Below are positions 42,882 through 53,396 of a stretch of DNA of 64,000 nt, one piece after another (within the stretch, counting starts at the first letter, position 1; each line of letters begins with the position of its first letter). A program made the translations under genes and the position numbers. The notes under the pieces were generated by a model. It saw only the letters and a program-made list of their open reading frames with translations. It was not told where the DNA came from and ran no database searches. The stretch comes from Phytophthora colocasiae. Lineage: Eukaryota; Oomycota; Peronosporomycetes; Peronosporales; Peronosporaceae. Location of the stretch: assembly GCA_018806915.1 (NCBI GenBank), contig JAGKQI010000096.1, positions 1,674,001-1,738,000 on the forward strand, given 5' to 3'.

Positions 42882-45800
42882 ATGGCGAAGCGCCGACGGG
42901 TTCGTGAGAAGAAAGCTGCACGACGTTCGGAACGAGACGAAGAAAAAGAACGAAGACGGGCGGTAGTGATCAGACAAGTTACGCGCGCACGAGACGCTGA
43001 AGCAGCATTAGCCGGATTGAAGGAACGAAGTGAGCTACCACAGCCGAATGAGAACGATGGAATGGGTGCAACAGCGAAACTACGAGCACGAGTGAGCTTA
43101 GTACAGCATCAACGAGATAATGTGGACGGACAGCGAACTGGGGAAGGCGAGAGCGTCGAGTACATCGGTGCAGAAGACGGACTACCTACGGCTACAGTTA
43201 CGGTCGACGGGAAACGGCGAGATGTGAAGCTCGATAGCTGCGCGAGGTACACCATTGCGGGCACAGACTGGATGGCACTGGGCGATAAGGTATCAGACAC
43301 AGCACCTGTGGACTATGTCGAGGGCATTGGAGGCTTCTTATTGGACGTGATCGGCGTCTGGAGTTTCGACCTGAGTAGTGTGTTCGGGGAGCAAATGAAG
43401 GTAGAGGCTTGTATCGTGGCTGGGTGTACAGACGAGTTCTTGTTGGGGATTGACTTTCTGCAGTCGCGAGAGGCTACGATGGACTTTAGTCGCAACGAAG
43501 TGCGCTACAGTGACAACGGGAGGACGGTGATCATCCCATTCAGAACACAAGACAGCAGCGGCGGACATCAAGTCGCAGTGGTACGCATGACGGGCAAGAC
43601 GAAGATAGCAGCACGAACGGTGACTCCAGTGTCAGTGTCAGTGGCGGCCAAGGACGGAGAATGCGGGATGTTTATTCCTACCAGAAACATGGGATCAGTA
43701 TTACTAGCAGCGACGGTGACGACAGCAAAAGACGGCAAGGCATGGGTACCTGCCATTAATGCGAACGACAGGGTGGCAACACTACCAAACAAGCGAGAGT
43801 TGGGTACGTGGATCCCAGTGGACAAGGACATGTCAGTCCTCGAAATGAACAAGGAGTTACAGAAGGATCGGCTGAGCAATTGGATGAACGAGTTGGGTGA
43901 TAGCGAGACGCCGCTCGACAACGAGAAAGAAGTACATGTTGGAGTTGAGGACGGGAATGCACGTGACTTGGTAATGAAGCTTTTACGTGTCTATCGGGGA
44001 CTTACTAGCAATGTGAGCGATTGTCCTCCTGCTACGGCGTTAAACATTCAGCATCACATTGATACGGGTGAGACGGCTCCGATAATGCAAAAGAGGCGAA
44101 GGCAGGCGCAAACGGAAGACGCGATCATCAACGAGAACGTAGAGACTATGCTGAATGCAGGTGTGATTGAGGAAGGTGATGGCGCGTGGGGTTTTCCGGT
44201 GGTGCTAGTACGAAAGAAGGATGGGGAAGTGCGTTTTTGCGTGGATTACCGAGCACTGAACAAGGTGACGAAGAAGGATGTGTACCCGTTACCACGGATC
44301 GACGAAACACTAGAAGCACTAGGCGGCGCACTACTCTTCACTACCCTGGATCTGAAAGCAGGATATTGGCAAATACTGGTGGCGCCAGAAGACCGCGACA
44401 AAACGGCTTTTACGACGAAGAAGGGGTTGTATCGGTTTATACGGATGCCGTTTGGACTCACAAACGCGCCTTCAACATTTCAGAGGATGATGAACAGTGT
44501 ACTACGGGGATTGACATGGAGTACGTGTCTCGTGTATCTTGACGATATAGTGGTCTTCACGCGTGGCGGAATTGAGAGGCATATTGTGGAGTTGGCGACG
44601 GTGTTAGAGCGGTTGTCTATGGCCGGTTTGACGTTGAAGCTGAAGAAGTGTCGATTCGCGATGAGATCGATGGAGTACCTGGGCCATGAGTTGAGTAATG
44701 AAGGGGTACGGCCATTGCAGCGGTTGGTTACGGCGGTGAAGAACTTCCGATGCCACAAGATGCGGTAGAGGTCAAGAGGTTTGTACATTTAGCCGGGTAC
44801 TATCGGCGCTTTGTTGAGGGATTCGGGACGTTGATGGCGCCTATGACTAAGTTGCTACGAAAGAATGTGGCATGGGAATGGACGAACGCGCAGGCGAGGG
44901 CTTTCGAGCGAGTGAAGGAAATTTTAACGAGCAAGCCGTTGCTTGTCTACCCGGACTTCCGACGACCTTTTCGTGTGGTGACGGACGCGAGTCGAGTTGG
45001 CCTCGGGGCGTGTTTGATGCAGGATCAGGGCAGCGGATGGCAACCAGTGGCCTACGCGAGCAAGGTGAACAGTGAAGCTGGAAAGCAAGTACGGAATCAC
45101 GGAGTTAGAATGTTTAGCGGTGGTCTGGGCAGTGAAGTTATTTCGACCTTACCTGTACGGGAGGAAGTTCGTGATCATCACTGATCACTCAGCGTTGAAG
45201 TGGCTGATGTCCAGCGCGAATTTGACGGGGAAGCTGCATCGTTGGGCTTTGACCCTCCAGGAGTTTAATTTCGAAGTAGAGTACCGGCCAGGTACTACAA
45301 ACGTGGTGGCAGACGCGCTGTCCAGGGCACCAGCGGTAGCTACTGCACTAGCGGCAGTGGGCAGACGGCGAAGGGCGCGACGACGGGCGAGAACGACGGA
45401 GGCGACGACCGGAGCGGCAACAAACAGTATTGTGGACAGAGGGCCCCATTGTGGACAGAGGGCCCCAGGGCGAGAACGACGAGCGACGACCGGAGCGGCA
45501 ACAAACAGTATTGTGGACAGAGGGCCCCAGGGCGAGAACGACGAGCGAGCGGCTGCGGACGGGCACGGCGAGTACGGGCTGCCGGACGCGAGAAATGAGC
45601 GGTTGCCAAGAAACGAAGATGGTGTGCGCATGAGCAGTTCAGTGTCAGTAGCAGACGCTACGTGCGGATCCACACGAGTAACCGGGAGACAGTGCCGGAC
45701 GGAACGACGGTGAAGAAGACGCGTGCAGAGAGAAGAGTGACGACCGACACCGCACGGCCTCGCACGAGAGCTGCAACACGACAAGAAGAGGAACGGCAAT

Positions 45801-47484
45801 GGCGGGAGGAAGCTATCCGAGTGTTGAACGAGTTGGTGACGGCTAAGGAAGACGACCAAGTGGCGAAAATGGGCGACAATGTGTCGACGTTGAGCGACGA
45901 GCGAACGGGTGAAGGCGCAGGACCGGGTAAGCAGTTGGCTGAGCTGGACGAGAATGAGGGCGTGTCGACGACGGCAGGACCGGACGTCCAGGAAGGCACA
46001 GTATGGCCAGAAGTACACCGTGTTGACGCGGAGACGGGTGACACAACGCGGACCACGGCGAGTGAAACGGTACGAGCAGTAGGCGACGCTACGTCGGAAG
46101 AAACCAGCAGGAGGCACGAAGAAGATGGAGCAGCAGCGAGCAGCGCAGTCGGTGGACGACCAGGCCAAGGACGTGAACCAGCACGCGATATTGTACGACG
46201 ACGAGTTGAACAAATGAGGCAGCGACGCGTGGGCGACCAGACACTCCAGCTTACCGACGATGAGATACGCACGGAGCAGCACAAGAGTCGCATGGTGAAG
46301 AAGTTGCTGGATGCCGGTGTGCATCGTGGACGCACGATTTCGAAGGCGTTTGGACTGGCAGTGATTGAAATGGCGGAAGGACAGCGTGTAATATTACCGC
46401 CAGCGTTGTGGCCACTAGTGTTTAAAGAGCACCATGATTCCGTGTGGGCGGGACACTTACGAGCTCCGCATACGTACGCCAGGATAGCAGCGATTTATTG
46501 GTGGCCAGGGCTGAGCGACGCAGTAAAACGATGGGTTCGAGGTTGCCAGGAGTGTGGCAGTCGGAAGGCGAGGCCGAGGGAGGTGATTCCACCATTGAGA
46601 AGCTTGAGAGGTGGCGATGTTGGCGACAGATGGGCATTGGATGTGGCTGGCCCATTACCAGCAACGGATGGAGGCAACCGGTTCGTGGTGGCCGCCGTGG
46701 AATACGTTACGAGGTATGTTGTCGCGGCGACCGTGAAGCAGCACACGGCGGAGGATGTTGCGAAGTTCTTGATGAAGAATGTGGTACTCCGGTTTGGTGC
46801 CTTTCGTGAGTTGCTAACGGATGGAGCCCTGAGATGGCAGGACGAGCGATCGAGGAGCTGGTGTTGCTTCTGCAGGCAGAGCAGACTACCGCTGTACCAC
46901 ACAGACCGCAGTTGATTGGGTTAGTTGAGAGATTCAACCGGACGTGGAAGGATATGGTGGCCACGTACATGTACGACGAGAATCAGCGCGATTGGGACCA
47001 GTGGGTGGACTTTGCGGTTTATTCCTATAATGCGGGACGACATTCGACAGTAGCGCTGTCGCCGAACGAACTGATGATGGGGAGAAGGTTAAGGAGTCCC
47101 AACGAGTTACTGCGAGCGACCAGAAGAACCGAGGCCGGAGATCTGAACGCATACCACGAGAAGTTGGTGGCGAGACTTAAGGAGAGTCACGAGTGTGCAG
47201 AGTTGGCGAGAGTGCGTGAGCAAGAACGCCAAGCGAGATATTACAATCGACGGGTACGGAGGCGCCGAGACTTTGTGGCAGGTGACCGGGTATGGATGTA
47301 CAATCCGCCGCGTGGAGCCAAGGCGACGAAGCTGGTTCATCAGTGGATGGGGCCGCTAAGAATAGTTGAGCCCGCTGGATACGACAATTTTCTGCTAGAA
47401 CGAGAAGACGTTGGGGACAAGAAGGAGAGGATCATTGCACACGTTTCCTTTTGGTATCTTACCACTACCCGGCAGACTTCTTAA
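42882..47484 (+). pseudogene. Protease-RT-RNase H-integrase of element 2, with indels
   Basis: The frame from 42882 to 44768 carries a basic leader, a retropepsin-like domain (VKLDSCARYTIAG, then CTDEFLLGIDFLQ) and RT with FCVDYRALNKVTKKDVYPLP, MPFGLTNAPSTFQRMMN and YLDD at 44535-44546. Frame changes then occur near 44748 (a C apparently missing), 45070 (an extra G), between 45600 and 45700, and near 46828 (a C missing). RNase H (VVTDASRVGLGACLMQ, ITDHSALKWLM) and integrase (HHCC finger with CQECGSRK, DVAGPL, LLTDGA, and HRPQLIGLVERFNRT with the catalytic Glu) are recognisable across the frames to the stop at 47482-47484. The protease motif reads Asp-Ser-Cys where Asp-Ser/Thr-Gly is expected. 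Confidence 0.85.
45403..45545 (+). repeat. Nested tandem duplication in pol linker of element 2
   Basis: A 45-bp block starting CGACGACCGGAGCGGCAACA at 45403 is repeated 81 bp later at 45484. Within the first copy a 19-bp unit ATTGTGGACAGAGGGCCCC is itself doubled (45429-45466). The segment lies between RNase H and integrase. Confidence 0.8.
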
Positions 47485-47866
47485 AAGGCAGCAGCAGATA
47501 TCGACGGCGAAATTGAATACGAGGATGAACCGACGACACGCGAAACTGTGGGCGCAACGACAGCGGTCATACAGGCAGCGACGGCTGCACGAGGCGAAAA
47601 GAGAGGTCGACGAGCAATTCCAAGTGCGAACAAGGGGTCACGACAGAGTGAGCTCCTGGTGGAAATCCGAAGGCGAAGAAGACGGAACGGCGCTGGACAG
47701 TACGTGCTGGAGTACGAATTACAGCCCGAGCGAGTTTGGCGACGACTACGGAACGGAGACACGGCAAACGCCAACGATGACGAGAAGTACTGGGCTTCTA
47801 TTGAGGAGTACGAGAAGTTGTTTAGTGCGGGGAGAATCGTGGAAGAGTCTCCAAGTGGGGAAGGCG

Positions 47867-48701
47867 TGTAACAGGAGGACGCAGATGCTGGACACTCACG
47901 AGACGGACAGACGGGGAGGACGCTGGGAGAACCGTAGGGTACGGACGAAGAGCGGCAGCACCTGTGAGAGAAGTCTCAGTGGTCCAAGTACTGGCGAACG
48001 TTCGTGGCGTGAGCCAATGAACGCCGTGGTCTTCTACGAGTACATGTACTCGAGCGAGCGAGTGCACGAGTGCACGAGTCGGCGATGGGGCAGTGGAACG
48101 AGGATGGTTCCAGTCAGCTGCAGGATACTGGATACGATGGACGATACCGCCGGGACCTTGAAGAACGGGGACCAGCGAAGGAACGGAGAGCTAGAGAGCT
48201 CACTTGAGAACTGGCGGGCTGGTGGTCAAGTGGATCCCGGCGCTGCTTGAGAATTGGACGGCTTGGAAGCAAGCCACACGGAACGAGGAACGGGGTCGAC
48301 AGGGCTTCGAGCGACGGTGACGGTAGCGCGTACTGAGCGGGCAACGGGTGAGGCTGGACGGCGGAGAAGCAGGCGGCAGTAACGGACAGTACTTCGGTGA
48401 GTGCTTCCAGGGGAGCTGCGGGCGCTACTTCGCGTTGTCTGGACGTCTCGACGGTGTCGGCGGGCTTACACGAGCTGCACGGAACTAGAGCTAGAAGACT
48501 TGGTCGAAAGACGAGGTGTTAGACGATAGAAGTATTGTCTATTAATAAATAGGGCCTAGCAGCTAAGCTACGGGTCCGGCGCAGCAACACGTGGTTGCTG
48601 TAGGCCAGCGAGAGAGTTTCGTGAAGTGAACGGGACGCAAGGAAGCCAAGAGCTATACGATTTGCTCAACGTGCCGGGCAAGATAATAGACGCACGCTAC
48701 A
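47867..48701 (+). repeat. 3' LTR of element 2
   Basis: Matches 38987-39821 at a constant offset of 8880 with no difference found by eye. Its right end joins GCCC and the 3' half of the effector gene. Confidence 0.95.
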
Positions 48702-49276
48702 GCCCCTTCAAGTCGACACTTGCGCACCATCAAGGACGTGCCGAGAGATGCCAAGACGGAAGAACGCGCGCCAAACATTGACATCCTGATCAGCGACGCG
48801 GCAAAAAAGGTGAAGAAGGCCACGTGGTGGAAATTGAAGTTCGCAGTGTGGAAACATCTTCTTGGGAAAGACCAACACGACGTGCGGGGGATTCTCGGAA
48901 TGCGGAATATGGGGCGAGAGGCGCTGCACCACAAGAATAGCGAGCAGTTGGCTGCGTATTGGAAATTCTATGGCAAGGGCCCGTTGAAGTATGATGTTTA
49001 AGCCAGCCTCGCTGTTAGCCTCGTGGGCAATGCAGTAGTGTTCTACGGTACAGGGAATGTGACATAACCTATTCCCATTCGGACTTAGCTAGATCCATCT
49101 TATGAGTCATGACAATGATAATACCTATGACAAAAAATATGTGGTACACATACTTTTACGTTCGCCACACAATGTTGAAGATATCTGTTTACGCTGACGT
49201 GTTTTCTAAACGTCAAGCAAGGCATGTACCGGTATCACAAAGCTACTTGCCTCCTCGTGCACAAGTCTTCGCAGCT

Positions 49277-50185
49277 ATGAGCGGCCTCAACCTGAACAAC
49301 CTCTTCGACGTCAAAGACAAAGTCGTCATCATCACGGGTGGCGGCCGTGGCATCGGCAAGATGATGGCCGACGGCTTCGTGCAGAACGGAGCAAAGGTTT
49401 ACATCGCCTCGCGTAGTCTCGAGGCCTGTGAAGCCACCGCCAAGGAGCTCAACGCCAAAGGCCCCGGCAAGTGCATTGCAGTAAGTAATTTATTCGTATG
49501 ACAACATGATGTTTCTTGGTCATAACTTATGTAAAATAAATTTCCATAGCTACAAGCCAATCTGCTGAGCGAAGCTGGCTGCAAGGAGCTAGCAGACCAC
49601 ATTGCCAAGAAGGAGAGCAAGGTGGACGTGCTCATTAACAACTCGGGTGTCTCGTGGGGCGGAGATTTCGACCACCACCCGGAATCCGCCTGGAACAAGG
49701 TGCTGACCGTCAACGTGACGTCGCCCTTCCACCTGACCAAGTTCCTGCTGCCGCTGCTGGACGCTGCAGCCACGTCGTCGGATGCTGCGCGTGTCATCAA
49801 CGTTGGCTCCGTGGCTGGTCTCAGACCCCAGCAGATCGACACTATCGCCTACGACACGTCCAAGGCGGCCATCCATCACATGACACGCGTCTTGGCTGCG
49901 AAGCTGGCGCGTCGTCCGAATGGCGGACACATTCTGGTGAATGCCATCGCCCCCGGTTTGGTGCCGTCCAAGATGTCCAAGGGCATCTCAGTCGTCACTG
50001 GACTTGGTATGGATGATCTGGCTACGGGGATCCCTATTGAGCGATTCGGAAAGGACTCCGATATGGCTGGACTGGCCATTTTCCTGTCGTCCAAGGCCTC
50101 GGGATGGATCACTGGTATGGTTATTGCGTCGGACGGCGGCCAGGTGTACACCATGGAGACTGGTGTGGGCCCGGCGAAACTGTAG
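49277..50185 (+). CDS. Short-chain dehydrogenase/reductase, paralogue 4 (2 exons)
   Basis: Exons 49277-49480 and 49550-50185 (69-nt intron, GTAAGT to CCATAG, phase 0) encode 279 residues. It has the full SDR set: TGGGRGIG, NNSG, NVGSVAG and YDTSK. Like paralogue 1 it lacks the second intron and carries the WGGD..HHPE.AWNKVLTVNV segment, so the two form one clade and paralogues 2 and 3 another. It looks functional and retains the N-terminal DVKDKVVIIT strand missing from paralogue 1. It lies 275 bp downstream of the split effector gene. The closest described enzymes are FabG/RhlG-type 3-oxoacyl reductases; the true substrate is unknown. Confidence 0.92.
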
Positions 50186-50304
50186 GCGACGGATTTGTCT
50201 AGGATTTACCTGCTCTTGTTGCGTGGTAACATGGCTTAAGGAACGTTTCGTGAATTCTGTCATTTATTGCCAAGTTGTTTTACTTCTGAAGTACAACTGT
50301 GTGC

Positions 50305-50633
50305 TTACGGGTATTTCAGCGGACCTAGTTTCTCCAACTTTGGGTTGCTTCTTGTGGCTTCCAATTCGCGAACTGCATCTTCCACTTGGTGGCTTTCCGA
50401 AGTTTGTGAAATCCGTTCTCCAGGCGTCTTTCTTCCGCCTCCTTTGCATCCGTAATAGTTCTCGGGAACCTGGTCTTCACCATGTCTTTCGCCGATTTGG
50501 ATGATTGCGGATATCGGAAATTGAGATAACATTCGTGCACTTTGAATACTGCGAGGTCGAGTTCTGTTCTGTTTCGAGCGTCATCAATATTCCTCTTACG
50601 ATACACATCTCTTTTGTAAAGTACGTGTTCCAT
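50305..50633 (-). pseudogene. Decayed RXLR effector of the GKGPL family
   Basis: On the minus strand one frame has RFPR (a spoiled RXLR) followed by EER and a helix KATKWKMQFANWK that matches the W-K-x-Q-F-A-x-W-K block of the neighbours at 50.9 and 52.5 kb. A second frame ends GPLKYP, matching the family C terminus (about 50305-50320). The two pieces are out of frame and no secretion signal is left, so this is a relic. Confidence 0.7.
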
Positions 50634-50857
50634 GATTGAGTATCCCAGCTATATGTACTCCTGTTTGGAGTGTTAACTTTACTGTAGTGATTCTTTCATG
50701 AATGAATAAAACTGAATTATCGTTCACGTATCTTCTCGCATTCAGAGTGCATCTGCACGTGTGATGTGATGAATCGTTTTACTAGTATTCATTTCATAAC
50801 CGGAGGAGTGCATGTTCAAAACGCAAAGTTTCACTATTCTGGCCTTGATTCTCATGA

Positions 50858-51274
50858 CTAAGGGTATGTCAACGGCCCCTTGCCCCAAAACTTCTGGTAA
50901 GCCAAAATTTTTGCCCACCTCGGGTCGCTCGTATACGGGTACTTCATCCCCCACTCCTGGATCAGTTTGTTCGGTGGCTTATTCAACCCCTTCCAGACTG
51001 CAAACTGCAGCTTCCACTTGGTAAGTTTTCGCACTTCGTGAACAGCATCCTTGATAGCGAGGTCCACATTGACCGGGCCTCGTTCTTCTTCGTCTTTTGG
51101 GCTTTCAGCGGTCCTCAGACGCCTCGTTTGGGCCGTGTTGGGGTTGGAAACAACAGTAGGCGGGGGCAGCGAGTCGGATGAAGCGATTTCCCCCTCCGTG
51201 TGTTCAACCTCCAGGGCGTTGCCAGTGGCAACAAATGCAGCGACGAACACGAGAAAGAGTGATGCCAAGCGCAT
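50858..51274 (-). CDS. RXLR effector, RRLR-EEER, GKGPL family
   Basis: The ATG at 51274 starts a 138-residue protein with a secretion signal (MRLASLFLVFVAAFVATGNA), RRLR at residues 51-54 and EEER at 62-65. The C-terminal module is typical of the family: VNVDLAIKDA, TKWKLQFAVWK, WGMKYP and FWGKGPLTYP. It is very similar to the gene at 52.5 kb on the same strand, so the two are a local duplication. It is intronless and intact. It is expected to be secreted and delivered into plant cells; the target is unknown. Confidence 0.9.
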   Translation of the reverse strand: MRLASLFLVFVAAFVATGNALEVEHTEGEIASSDSLPPPTVVSNPNTAQTRRLRTAESPKDEEERGPVNVDLAIKDAVHEVRKLTKWKLQFAVWKGLNKPPNKLIQEWGMKYPYTSDPRWAKILAYQKFWGKGPLTYP

Positions 51275-52507
51275 GACAATGGTCTCGCGTTATCTCTACT
51301 AGTCTGCGACTTGATGAGTGAAGAGAAAAAATTCAGGCAAAAGCAAATCCTTTGATAACGATTTTCACGAGACTGCAAGGACGGATGTCGCTTACTGATC
51401 TTGGCTTTGCCTATCACGCAGTACACTTCGTTACATATCTCCTAACAAGGAAAGTAGCCTCTGTTCACCCCTCCGCCACTTGCACAATACCAGAAACGCG
51501 CTCAAGAGCCTTTACTTTGCTGTACCGATATTGCAAAGCCAGATTGACGACTGTTTTCCAGGGTACCTGATGCCATCAGTGATGACTTAATATTATAGAT
51601 ATATATTAAATGGATTATATCCAGAAGAGTACATATGATGTGTGTATGATGCCCTCATATATCGATCTTGACGCTTTTTGAGCAACAATGGTGGAGGGGA
51701 GTTCATGTTGATGCTTCAGTTTAGCCTAACGCTGGTATATAACAGTGTAGATACGACACTTTCACACCTCATACTGCGTTCTGCTAAACGTCTAACCAAG
51801 ACTTTCTGGTGTTGAAATCGCTTGAAACCATTATTGATACATACGTGGAATCAGGGCTGCCGATTATGGAATGTTTTTTTTAGCAAGAGCGACAACGATA
51901 GATAAATAATGGTGAGGGGTTAGCAGAATCATCTACCGAAATAATGTCATGCAAGAGGTTTCAGACATACATAATGACATTATGCTAGCTAACTTCGGAG
52001 AATATCAATGGTGCCTACATCCTAGTAGCTTGTATTCTGCCGGAGAAAGAGGATCTGCTCGAGCGTCGCTGGTTTAAGGCTATTACGCTCTTGCCCGCCA
52101 TGGCTGATTTAGAGCAGTAGGGGCTTGCCAAACGTGGGAGTGAATTGCGAAATGGAGACACACGGTAGGTTCATAATTTTGCGGTCCATCGTCAAACCAT
52201 ACATTTATGAATGATACGTATGACCATTATTATTATGTATTATTGCCATGCTATTTTCGGCAGCCCTGCAAGTCAAAGGATACAGTCCAATTTCAACTGC
52301 AGAAAAATTCAGGCTTTGACGCCCGTAGTAAGGACGCTGGCGAATCCTTCTTTATGGTGGATTCGTTCATCTCTGTTCCCATACTACAAAATGTTAGAAT
52401 AGGTGGTATTGCCAATGCACGTAATGCACAGTTAAATGTCAATCGCTTAAGATCTTGTTGTTGCATTTCAAACTTAGAGGGCCTAGAGCACAAGATGCCC
52501 CACTTTT
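51275..52507. other. Intergenic, nothing recognised
   Basis: These 1.2 kb contain no supportable gene, RNA or repeat. The part next to 51274 should be the promoter of the effector gene. Several short frames exist but none has a credible start, motif or composition. An AT-rich patch lies at 51590-51620. Confidence 0.35.
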
Positions 52508-52906
52508 TTAATTTTGCAGTTTGGGGTACGTCAACGGTCCGTTGCCGTACACCTTCTGGTAGGCAAGCAGTTTTTCCCACTTAGGGTGGCTGGAGAAAGG
52601 ATACTTCATCCCCCACTTCTTTATCAGTTCCTGCGGCGTCTTGTTCATTGCCTTCCAGGTGGCAAATTGGGCAGGCCATTTGGTCTCTTTCCTGACTTTA
52701 TGGATAGCATCCTTGATCGCGAGGTCGACATTTACCAGGCGTCTTTCTCCCTTTTCCACAGACCTAAGGTGTCTGACGTTGGCTTTGATGTCGATGAAAG
52801 AGTCGGAAGAAGCGATTTCCTGTGTGGCCTGTTCGGAAGTCGACTGACCGTTGCCAGTGGCCACGAGGGCAGCGATGATCCCAACTAGGATTGAAAACAG
52901 GCGCAT
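52508..52906 (-). CDS. RXLR effector, RHLR, GKGPL family
   Basis: The ATG at 52906 gives 132 residues: secretion signal MRLFSILVGIIAALVATGNG, RHLR at residues 45-48 and a reduced EER (GERR at 53-56). The C-terminal module has VNVDLAIKDAIHKVRKETKW, QFATWK, WGMKYP and YGNGPLTYP, so Gly-Asn replaces Gly-Lys, and there is a five-residue extension. The frame is open upstream for 68 more codons, but the signal peptide fixes the start at 52906. It is intact and paralogous to the gene at 50858. Confidence 0.9.
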   Translation of the reverse strand: MRLFSILVGIIAALVATGNGQSTSEQATQEIASSDSFIDIKANVRHLRSVEKGERRLVNVDLAIKDAIHKVRKETKWPAQFATWKAMNKTPQELIKKWGMKYPFSSHPKWEKLLAYQKVYGNGPLTYPKLQN

Positions 52907-53396
52907 TCGTACCAGGAAACTCGATGGGCGGAGTGCGTTCCAAGCGGCAGTTTGATGAATGAACTGCAGTCTGCTACACAAACCTTTGGTCAGAGCAAAT
53001 CTGATGATACCAACGCGAACATAACGATTTTTTAGCTTGCACGAAGTACAGCACGCTAACGCTCGAGCTGATTGCCGCCGGAAAACCGACAAGCCGTTGG
53101 CTTTGGCCACACAGTGACATCATCCAAGACAAAAAGAGCCGTCGTGAGCCTGCTTTAGTGGAAAAAGTATATCAACTGTGTATTCTCCCATTGATTCGTC
53201 CGGTTCAGCGAGGGATGAGCTTCTCGTAATACATTCACTGCGAATGAAGACACCTACCAGTAAGCTACCCCCGCTTTCTGAAAAAAGTTGAGATTGTGCA
53301 ACCAGATCTTTTAGTCCACGTAGGTATAAGTAACCTACGACCCGTGCTCCGAAGCGGCCACCGTAGTTTGCGCCGCCATCACTACGCGGTGACGTT
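52907..53396. other. Intergenic, nothing recognised
   Basis: No gene or repeat is supported in these 490 bp. They separate the effector cluster from the conserved genes that follow. Confidence 0.35.

Larger units (their letters stand above)
38987..48701 (+). mobile_element. Ty3/gypsy LTR retrotransposon 2 (9715 bp)
   Basis: The element is bounded by 835-bp direct repeats (TGTAAC...GCTACA) that appear identical on line-by-line comparison. The flanks carry a 4-bp target duplication GCCC (38983-38986 and 48702-48705). Internal order is gag with two zinc knuckles, an unassigned frame, protease, RT, RNase H, integrase, so it belongs to Ty3/gypsy. A purine-rich tract (AGTGGGGAAGGCG) precedes the 3' LTR. 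Pol contains several one-base indels. The exact LTR identity and the clean duplication indicate a very recent insertion into an effector gene. Confidence 0.95.
38878..49001 (+). pseudogene. RXLR effector gene split by retrotransposon 2
   Basis: The 5' piece (38878-38986) encodes a secretion signal starting MKFSRLHVVALLLVAMISTS and a short linker. The 3' piece (48706-49001) encodes RHLR, an EER motif 12 residues later and the same C-terminal module as the effectors at 15.0, 50.9 and 52.5 kb, ending YGKGPLKY. If the 4-bp duplication GCCC is counted once the two pieces have a combined length of 405 nt and one open frame of 134 codons plus stop, so the gene was intact when the element landed. With the element present, the 5' piece reads into the LTR and stops at once (TGTAACAG gives TAA), and the 3' piece lacks a signal peptide. 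The gene is on the same strand as the element. Confidence 0.93.

Noticed and set aside
41377..42921. 514-codon minus-strand frame across gag of element 2
   Set aside because: It is antisense to the Gag capsid and zinc-knuckle coding region; its Cys/Arg/Leu richness is what the reverse of that sequence would give.
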